A stretch of 64,000 nucleotides of DNA from Porpolomopsis calyptriformis. Taxonomy: Eukaryota > Basidiomycota > Agaricomycetes > Agaricales > Hygrophoraceae. Both the position numbers and the translations under genes were made by a program. Shown piece after piece: positions 55,301 through 64,000 of this stretch. The notes under the pieces are model-generated. The model was not told the DNA's origin. It saw nothing but the letters and a program-made list of their open reading frames with translations, and ran no database searches. The stretch's first letter is position 1, and every line of letters begins with the position of its first letter. The stretch spans positions 186,001 through 250,000 of the forward strand of contig OX621163.1 in assembly GCA_951640195.1 (NCBI GenBank), read 5' to 3'.

Positions 55301-55949
55301 GATAATGAACGTATGTGTGGGGGTCACGTGGGTATTTATTCGATTAAAGAGTTTGAAAGCTACAAAGACGATATGATTCTATCCAGGACTTGGATTAGAT
55401 CATGTGCTATAAATGAATGCCGTATTCTCAAGTTTGAGGGTGACAAAGAAGCCCTGACATTTTCTTTGCCATTTGATTCATTCCACTACTCCTTCATCTG
55501 GTTGAAGGAGTTATAAATATTACGGTGAAAACCATCATCCTCATTATAATTTATTGAAGTGAAGGATACAGATTGTGGAGGTGTGAGGTATACCGCTGAG
55601 GAAAGGTGGCTACAATGATCTGTAAGTCCCATGGTAACTTGCAGCTGCTGTTCGCATGTAAAAAAACAAAAAACATCAAGAAACTTTCATTATCATCTTC
55701 GTCTTCATCTTCGTCTTCATCTTCCTTTCGAATCGTGGAGGAATGGTAACACTGTTATCGGAGAATTGAGGCTGCCCCCCCTCTATCTCAGCTTGGATCT
55801 TGGATCAGTATCAGCTTGGTAAATTCATCTGAATGAAATGCACCATGGGATCCCACTGGCTGATCATTATCAGCTGAAAGATTCATTGCTAGCTGTGAAA
55901 TACTAAATGATCACAATGAGTGAATGTGAACCATGTGTGTCTTACAGAC

Positions 55950-56938
55950 CTACCCAAGATCAGCCTCATGGGTAGGTGATGATGTATTTACACCGTATCC
56001 ATGGGAATCTGGGTTGATATTCTTCTCCTGAACATCGTTAGCCCACTGTTGGGCTGTATTTTCATTGATGCCAGTAGCAAAGAGAAGCATATAGCATTAG
56101 AGCATCCCTAAGCCAAGATGTTGATTTCATTTACTCTCACCGTTAACTCCAAGGAACAAAGCAAGCGCACAGGTCACAGAGTGCCCTCTGTCAAACCGGG
56201 GAGGTTTCGTGTGTGATTCTAGCTGCTGGAGACATAGCTGGAACCCCCTGCTTAGCCAGTTTGTATGGGTTTCGAATAAAGTATGCCATTCTATGTAGTT
56301 TGAATTGGAAAGCATGATGAGATAAGGGAAGCTTGTGTATGCAGAAGCTGCCTCTTACGGTATAAGGTTGGGTCTTCATGGGTGTATGGAGTCCACCCAT
56401 TTGCCTTGCATTTCTGAAGGTACTCCCGTCTGCCGAAGAAAGAGTGGCCAAAAAAGTGATTCATTCTAACTGCCCACGGTATTGTCGTTTTAGGTTGGAA
56501 GCTAGAGCCAAAGCTGCCATGGTTTTGTGATAACTCAACCCAGAGATCAGACCTGAGCCTTTCCAGGTAACGTGTGATACGATTTGCACTGGGATGAGGG
56601 TTAGCAACATTCGCCCAGTATTCAAGGTCAAGAAGAGCGATCTGAAGTGTGGTCGATAGAGGGAGAGTGTAGTGTCGATGTTTGTTTCTGCTTTTGCAAA
56701 AAGCATGTAAAATGATCTGCTTTTGCTGGTTCAATTTGAGGGTCAAGTCAGGTTGTGTGAAAGGGTGGCTGATTTCCTCAAAGAGCCAGATGGTGTCGCT
56801 TGGTGGAACAGGAGAGCGATCGTTCGACCACCGATTATTATCCACATCCAAGCATCGAGAAGAACACATCATTTGGTTCCAAGGGTAGTTACATTTGGGG
56901 GTGGGTGGATAACTGCATGAAAACAAGATAATCAGCAT
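55950..56938 (-). CDS. JmjC N-terminal-module paralogue, copy 2
   Basis: Same as 3366-4354 except for one CpG transition at 56844 that changes Ala to Val (CLDADNN becomes CLDVDNN). Confidence 0.6.
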
Positions 56939-57406
56939 AAAATTTATCTAGATGTGGTGAAAAAATAAGCATTCATTCAATCGCATGCGTATAGCCATTG
57001 TGGTGCTGGAAGTAGTTTCGTGTGTGAGTCACAGCTCTTGATCACTACTTAGGCTCCTCACACATCACTTCATAGCACATCACTTCATAAGTACATAACA
57101 GCTAGTTGATATTCACGCATACACAGACAAGATAGCTGGGAGTTAATCAATACAGTATCAAAGCAACTTGATATGTTATGCGTGACATCACATTTGCATA
57201 CCAAAATGGGATGGGAGTGGCGCATGTGAACTTGCTAATTTACACCTGCACACAGCTCAACATGTCTACACAGGTTTAGCACAAATCATATGTAGTAGAC
57301 TTATATAGTAACTAGCTTGGAATGCAGCAATACAAGTTGATTAATATTTGTGGAAAGTTTGATGCGACATGCATGCAGCGTAATAGATGCTAATTCAGTA
57401 ATTTTA

Positions 57407-58557
57407 TCAAGACCATAACCTCCATGATGGTCTGTAGTTAAGCTTTCTGTCTCCATAGAGAACCTGAACCTGAGTGTGGTTGCTTTCGAGCATTTCACCT
57501 GACGCAATCATCTCCTCCATCCTTTTCAATGCCAACCGTGCAAACTCTTCACAGTCCATGTCTATCCAAGCGTCGAATATACCAGCCCACGTAGCTGTGT
57601 TTGTAAAGGTATTATTGAGATATATAACTTGAGGCGATGCTTGTAAACTGGATTTGGGGGAATTTTTTGCTAAGATTCTAGCGGACTGCTTGATAAAGTC
57701 AGTAGTACCCTTCACTTTCAAGCTAGTGCCAACCACAAGGAGAAGATCTAGTTGGCGACTGGGGGTGGTAGTTAACCCAAGATCATTTTGCTGCACGTTT
57801 GCTATTTCTTCTCCTCGAGGATGTGGTTCTCCGTAAAGAATGATATTGGGTCGGAGTCAAGGCACAGTCGTTCTGCGTTTGCCCTGCTCTACCCTCTTTT
57901 CCATATTGATTTGACATTCAGTGCATTCTGGTAGTTGGCCCTCTTTCAAAGAGGGGTAGTATGGTTCGAGGATAAAAATGGAGGAGCAGCCAGGGCATCG
58001 TAGTTCCTCTAGGGATCCATGCAATGGAATGCATCGGGCTGGTCCATCACTGGGGTGAATTTCTGAGGACATATGTAACCCAGCCTTGAGCTCCAAACCA
58101 TCGATATTTTGAGTGTAAACACGGAGTAACACTCCTTGGAGGTCTAGAGCACGAAGGAAATGGTGGAAGGCAGTGGGTTGTGCGATCGCCGCTTTCTCAG
58201 CAAGGGTGGCAATGAGCTGACAATGCAGTGATTGTTGCTTTTGGGTCTAGAACATTAACTTGGTCAACTAATCCTCACTTGAACATATATTTCTCACTAC
58301 GAGGGATGAGCTAGTAAGCAGATCAGTCAGGTTGACTCCGGTAAATCCAGATAGTGCGTTGCCAGTATATAAGCCGTCTGGTCCTCTAAAACATGGAATA
58401 CCTGCAGCCACGGATATTCCTGCTCCTAGAGAGTAGGTAAGTATTTGAATGAAACATGATGATGGGTCGATTTACCACAGAGCACGACGATTCTCTTTGC
58501 TTTCAGTATTCCATCCATTAGATCTGTTGCACTTTGTTTTATAGTGGAGGGGAACAT
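57407..58557 (-). pseudogene. Sirtuin, copy 2, inactivated by a nonsense mutation
   Basis: Same three-exon structure as 4823-5973. A G to A change at 57859 (C to T on the coding strand, in CpG) turns an Arg CGA codon into TGA directly after RRTTVP. The stop falls just after the zinc-ligand region and removes the C-terminal Rossmann half, including GTSLKVKG, so a protein from this copy should not be active. No other damage was seen, which indicates very recent loss. Confidence 0.92.
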
Positions 58558-58629
58558 AATAGCTGAGTTTTTAGCAGTAACACGGTGAAGGATAGTAGGT
58601 ATTAGATAAGCTAGAAGAATGGTAAGGTA

Positions 58630-59995
58630 TCAAATAAGCAAATCTGAGCTACACCGAGGGCAAGTATAGTATGTTTGGTCTGTAACGACTAATGGCTCAT
58701 AAGAGTCTGTGTTATCTATGCCGAATTCTGCCTCAAGCCAGTTTTCCCAGTCAGTGTCTATCATATTTAACCGAGACTCCTCAATGAGGTGAGCAGCTAT
58801 CCATCCAGAGGCTTGGACGACACTGCGTTCCTGTGAAGAAAGCAACTTTCTAGCCTTGTTCACGATCCTAATATTTCCGGCTGTAAAATAAGTGAGACCT
58901 CCCCTAGCTGTGGGTTGGAAAGCAACTTGAAGTATAATTTTTGGGGTGTCGGCAAACTTCTCTATAGCATAGAGATTGTTAAGATACTGCTGCTGGGTAA
59001 TGTTGGCAGGGGTTCCTAGGCAAGTAAGATGGGACCATCTTTTGCAGGACCAGCAGTAGCGTTGTTCCTCTGTATCGGGGGACCAAAGTGAATAACAGTG
59101 AGTTGCGCCACATATTTCTGGCTCGCCCTACCACCCAATAGATTACTACAGGGTATATGTTTAGTTCAATGAATGCACCTTCAATGCCTGCCTATGCCCA
59201 TCCCAGAAGTATCTAATAGAAATTTTAGTATAATAGATGGGTTGGTATTATCGTCAAGCTTACCGCATGTAATACGCGGTTACTGGAGGTTGATCTTCAA
59301 TCTGATTTTTAATAATAACAATGTCGATTGTATCTACAGTTTAATTTTCAGTTCAGTTCAGTTCATTCTTTTATATCTGCTTCTCGATATAATAACCCTC
59401 ACCTTCCAAGGCTTGCGCATCAATGATATCTGTAGAATCAGAGCCACACAGCTCTTGCTTTCCAAATGTGTTTATATACCTGTCAAGAGTAAGAAGAACA
59501 TAGAGTGACAGGAGAAGGAGTAGGTTTTGAGATGCAACCTTTTAGTATCAGCCTTAACATCACTTCTCTCCAACAACTGCTTGGCTGTATACATCCATGA
59601 AACCTTAGCAAGATACTTGTTCTAAAGCACATTGTCAACATTGGGTAGGGTAGCTTGAGCAGGTGTATCACCTTAGTAGTTTTTCTTATTTGTAGGATCA
59701 AACCTTTCCAGTAGTCGTCCATTATAATATTATTTTCTTCCTTTGCATGGAGGCCAAGGTGACGGATGAGGCAGCTGTGTTTGAGGGAAATAATCAAATG
59801 ACTACTATTCAAGCATTATCGATAAACACTTACAAGTCATTCTTAACGAATTTGCAAGGAGAGCCTATAAAGTTTTGATTCGGAACAAATAGAACAAGGC
59901 ATAGGTGATATCTCACCATCATTTGGATTAGGAACCTCGAGGTATTCTACGACTTTTGCAGATTTCCATTGTTTTTCCTCGGTTGTAGGTGCCAT
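58630..59995 (-). CDS. BAH-PHD chromatin-reader protein, copy 2
   Basis: Same exons as 6046-7411. The two differences, at 59174 and 59299, fall in the introns flanking the short linker exons, so the protein is probably unchanged. Confidence 0.75.
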
Positions 59996-60124
59996 AATAA
60001 TAAATCTACGGACCAATGTTGATTATTCGTATTATATTCCCACAGCTATATATATGTCACGTGAATGTAGATACACTTTGTCTCGACTATTGTACAAACA
60101 TAGCTCTCGATCTTAACCTCCAAT

Positions 60125-63100
60125 ATGGCAAACCAGGCAAATGAAGGTGCAGATTATGACAGTGATATAGATAGGATCATAGCTATGTCCTCACTAGCCA
60201 AGGTAAGCCTATCCCTAGTAGTTATGTATCTAATTCGATTCACACAATTAAATCATTACGAGGCTAATAAAACCATAATAAACCAGGAAGGGGATTCGAC
60301 TTCTAGTGGTTCAGATGATAGTGATATACGTAATATCCTGAATATGCCTTGTGCAGAGAAGATGCCAATGCCAATACCGATGCTAGGAGAAAAACATATG
60401 CCTTCCAAAAAACATATATTAATCAACAAAAAGCCAGTATACTCAGTAAGTGTATATCTGTTTTCAAGGTTAAAGTGCTCACATTATTACAGACAACGTT
60501 AATTAGCCTAAATCATCTTAACATCCAGAATTCGGATCAGCAATATATATCGATACCTCCATTGGCTCCCTTAGGTCCCCAGCCAGGTCCTTCAAGGGTC
60601 CAAAACGCAATAAGTAGAAAGGATAATGACGCTGTATGTCTCAATTAACCTATGACAATAATAACTTACATTTATTTATTTTCCAGGTGGCGAAAGCATG
60701 GTATGTATTTTAAGAGAAATCATAAGATACTTGCGTATTAATACTGGTTAGGTTTAGTGATTATAGCTCTCCTTCAGAGCCTTCGGTGGATATTAGAAGG
60801 AACAACTCGCGATTTGAAACCAGACACCGGTGAATAAATCTATCATTCGAAATGTTAGGTTAAATACTAAACTTTTAGAAGCTCAACAAGCCGATCATCG
60901 TCGCCAGCTAGCAATAACGGATCAGATTTCATTGGATCCAGTGAAAGTGACAGCGCTCATTCTCATTTACTAGCAAAAAATGCCATTCGATTGAATCTAC
61001 CACGATCTGAGCAAGAGCTTTTTATAGGTATGTTCTTATATTATTGGTGGTGATTAGACTCATTAAGGATATTAGACACGAAGCTAGCAGATCCAAGGAT
61101 ATGGGCTTCAGCTTGTCAATCATTGGGATCTGCTAAGCCTGGAAACCACCTGGATCACGCGGTCATAGAAATTTACCTTTTGAAATCATGGTATATGTCC
61201 ATTCAACCCCAGATGCCATCTCAGAGATATTCCTACTATCTAGACTCGGAAACGGTGAGCAGGGTAATAAGAGAAGAAGAAGACATCCTGTCTACCGAAA
61301 TCCATAAAACTCTCCTTCTTCCACCTCACGTTGCTATCCCGAAAAAGCCTGTGTTATTTTTCCCTCCACTATCATGGCAATCTTCTGCAACCCAAAGGCT
61401 AGCTTTATTTGATTACCAGCAGGAGAAGGTTCTTGTTTTTAGCCATGGAGCTCCACTCGAAACCAATATGTACTCAGATTGGACGGAGTGGAATGGCAAC
61501 TACTATTGGAGGGCTATTGCTAATGTGTTTGGGTGGATCCTGGGTAGTGAGTTGGATGAGCGAGGTCCCCAAGTAATCGAACCGAATTGGAATACGGTGA
61601 AAATCTCGTTTCTATACAGAAGAAGCATATTCATATACATATTTCAACAGAGTGAGGCCGACACTGGTTCCTGGATGGCATCGCTTTGCCAAGAAATCTT
61701 TGATAATGGTTGGATGTATTCCACAGACATTAACCAACACCCACTTGCACCCAAATTGCAATGTGTTCATGCGATGCGAGAGAGAATATTTCTCACTGCG
61801 CTTCAAACTGTACAAAAATCATATGACTTCTGGAACAAGACTCAGACCCTGCTTCGGTATTCCATGGAACCCAATTCTGAGGTTGTGAATGATATGAAGG
61901 CTGGGCTTTTAAAATTCAAGCGTTTCGAGGTAATAGCACTTGCGCTTGCAACTGCTCGTATGAAGTGTGAGTATTATCTCATTCCGATTACCTGTGATAA
62001 TCAATCTAAAGAGGCTACCTATATTAATCAACTAGGCCATCTTCTGGATAGTCACGACAAGGATGGCAATGCCAGCAATGACGACAACAATCACAATGAT
62101 GATGACAATGACAATGACAATGATGACAACGATGATGATTCCATTGTAATCAACCTACCACCTCAGCCTTCCAGAAGGTCTCTACCTGAAATCCAACTTC
62201 CAGAGGTTGAGCTAAATGGGAATGGGGGTGAAGAAGCATTAGCAACAAGCGTTGATGAGCGGCCTTTTGATGACTACGAATCAGCTATGTTGGTTTGCTC
62301 CGAGGATCAAGCTGATATCATTCCAAACACGTGGACCTTTGACACCAATGGAATGCTTGTATTGGGCAAGCACTGGAGTATCTGGAGGGATAGAGGCTAT
62401 AGGTTGCAGGCCGATTTTTTCTCTATGTTCAATAACCAGGAACCGGTTCTCCTCAATGACCACCTTCTTCCACACTGGGATTCAAGTGATCAAGCAAGTG
62501 GATGTTTACCATCATCTCCAGTTGCATACCCATCCTCGTTATCTTCTCATTCTTCTGAGGTGCTGAATTCCCTACCAGCTATGGACAACCCAGATGTGAC
62601 TGTGATGGGTGCTCAGGATATGTTGGATGAGGCGGGAGGGGTGGAAGGGACATCAGAGAGCCAGGGTGTGTTTGTAAAAGGTAAAGCACGCAACAACAAA
62701 TTCATCTACTTCGACTTGGAGAAGGATAGAGTAAACCTGGACGATGAAGAAGTGTCAGTGTCGGTGGATATCGACAGCGTCATATGGGTCACGCATAAAC
62801 CACAGTTCATTGGTCCAATCAATATTCACCTTCTTCCACTGTTAGACGACAAACCTCCATTCTCTATCAACAATCATGTCTATGTCCAGGTTCTACAACC
62901 ACCTACCACTCGAAATCCTAGGCAGAGGTCTAAAAGGTATCCACTTAGTGCCTTGCCACATACCCATTTCGGGCAGATGGGTCAAGGATCAGGCCAATTT
63001 AACACCTACGTCTTCTTCCCTCGTATGATTAGGAAAGACCCAGGAACGCATAGAATGACTACTCTGATGCCAAGGGAGGTACAGGAGTTGTGGTTCTCAC

Positions 63101-64000
63101 AAGTGATCATGCCTGCTCTGCCAGTGGTTTTAGCCAACTACACCGGAATTATGGAGTATCTTCCTACAAGCGTCAGTAATCTCCAATGGAAAATAGGGAC
63201 AAGACGTACGACCAAGACCATTCCCCTCACACCTGAAGCATTTTCTTCCATGCGAACCACTCTCTGCGACATCATAAATAACCAGCCCGATCTCCTAGGC
63301 CGATTCGGGTCCTTTTTCTTTGTTGTAGATGCTCGAGGTATCAAACTGCTCTCTAAGCAGCACCACCCAACCGAGAATATATATCAGGCACTCTGTTCGA
63401 TGATTCCTAACATGGACTGGGATTATATGAAGGACCGATCGCATGGAGAACTCTTGCTTGATCTTGGGATTTCATACCATCCTCCTTCTAGGGAGGATCA
63501 GGAGCCATTGGTAGGGCTGTGGAGGTTAGATAGGATCGACGACTCATACGACCTTATGGGGATGAAAAAAGGAATGACCCATTATACTGCCATGTTTGGA
63601 GCTTATGGAGGGAGACAGGCTGAAACCAAGTTGAAGAAAAGTCGGCTTGTACACCTTTGCTTCCGATCCAGCTACAACCTTTGCTTTGAGGTGGTGCGAC
63701 TTCCTGGCCAAACGAACTACCTATGTGATGACTGTGATGCAGTCAAGACAAATGACCGATTCATGACTAGCTGTGATCACTGGAAAAAGCTGTTTCAATC
63801 TTCTCAAATCCAGTCATTCGGCGTTAGAGAAGAAGTTAGAGGGAGTGGGTTAGCCATTATAAAGCTTCTTGATGTAGCATCTGAAAAGGTAAGCAGCGAA
63901 ATAACTGCAAACTAGAAATGTCTAATGATTGCCAGGCACAAGACTATATGTCATCTGACCCTATCATTTGGATCAAGTCGAGCCTCTTTTTCAAGTTGTT
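60125..64000 (+). CDS. Large C48-like protein, copy 2, cut by the window end
   Basis: Same exons as the gene at 7541, complete to the seventh exon (61076-63888) and into the eighth. Two residues differ, both Lys in copy 1 and Glu here (codons at 61558 and 62302). It also has Thr at the expected catalytic Cys position (ADTGSW). The basic tail and any satellite array lie outside the window. Confidence 0.7.

Larger units (their letters stand above)
52585..64000 (+). repeat. Large direct duplication, copy 2
   Basis: Matches 1-11416 (offset 52584) with eleven transitions noted. The match runs to the window's last base, so the right end is unseen. Confidence 0.97.

Noticed and set aside
1..64000. 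RIP of the TpCpG type
   Set aside because: The base before the mutated C is A, T or G in comparable numbers, so general CpG deamination fits better.
1..64000. Starship-type giant transposon with a tyrosine-recombinase captain
   Set aside because: No DUF3435-like recombinase frame was recognised; absence in the window does not exclude one outside.

Overview
The window looks like nuclear DNA of a mushroom-forming basidiomycete (Agaricomycetes). Genes have many short GT-AG introns (about 47-90 nt). The recognisable families are typical of that group: a mushroom-type JmjC protein, a DUF6534-type membrane protein, a Crinkler-type NTPase-nuclease, a TET/JBP-like dioxygenase, an alpha-kinase and F-box-like proteins. 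Retrotransposon debris and satellite DNA are common. There is no sign of bacterial or viral gene organisation.

Layout. (1) Positions 1-11416 reappear almost unchanged, in the same orientation, at 52585-64000 (constant offset 52584); the repeat runs off both ends of the window. The block carries, on the minus strand, a JmjC-domain gene, a paralogue of its N-terminal module, a Sir2-type sirtuin and a BAH-PHD gene. Diverging from these on the plus strand is a roughly 1650-residue protein with a C48-protease-like region. (2) At 12367-17803 the 3' end of that large gene, plus a roughly 147-bp satellite array, is tandemly duplicated (2644 and 2793 bp). (3) At 18.2-29.5 kb lie a Crinkler-type effector gene, several unfamiliar genes, a TPR remnant and a decayed DUF6534 gene. 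(4) At 29.5-32.4 kb is a higher-order satellite (about 218-bp dimers in about 656-bp blocks), followed by a dispersed repeat with a perfect hairpin. (5) At 33-46 kb lie an alpha-kinase, the TET/JBP-like gene, a 5'-truncated LINE, a PHD-like zinc-finger gene, an Ulp1 (C48) protease and an AT-hook gene. (6) At 46.6-49 kb an inverted F-box-like gene pair flanks a Ty1/copia remnant. (7) At 50.9-52.3 kb is a third paralogue of the JmjC N-terminal module, and then the second copy of the large duplication begins.

The two striking themes fit together. First, an unusual density of chromatin-related genes: JmjC, sirtuin, BAH-PHD, TET/JBP-like, AT-hook, PHD-like and two C48-like proteins. Second, the differences between duplicated copies are almost all C-to-T/G-to-A transitions, mostly at CpG, as expected from methylated repeats that deaminate. 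One such change puts a stop codon in the second sirtuin copy. I infer a repeat-rich, methylated accessory region that carries its own chromatin-modifying genes, possibly as cargo of a large element related to the KDZ/TET-JBP expansions known from basidiomycetes. I see no transposase or recombinase that would prove mobility.

Limits: exon boundaries were assigned by eye; family calls come from motifs, not searches; no tRNA, rRNA or CRISPR array was recognised.
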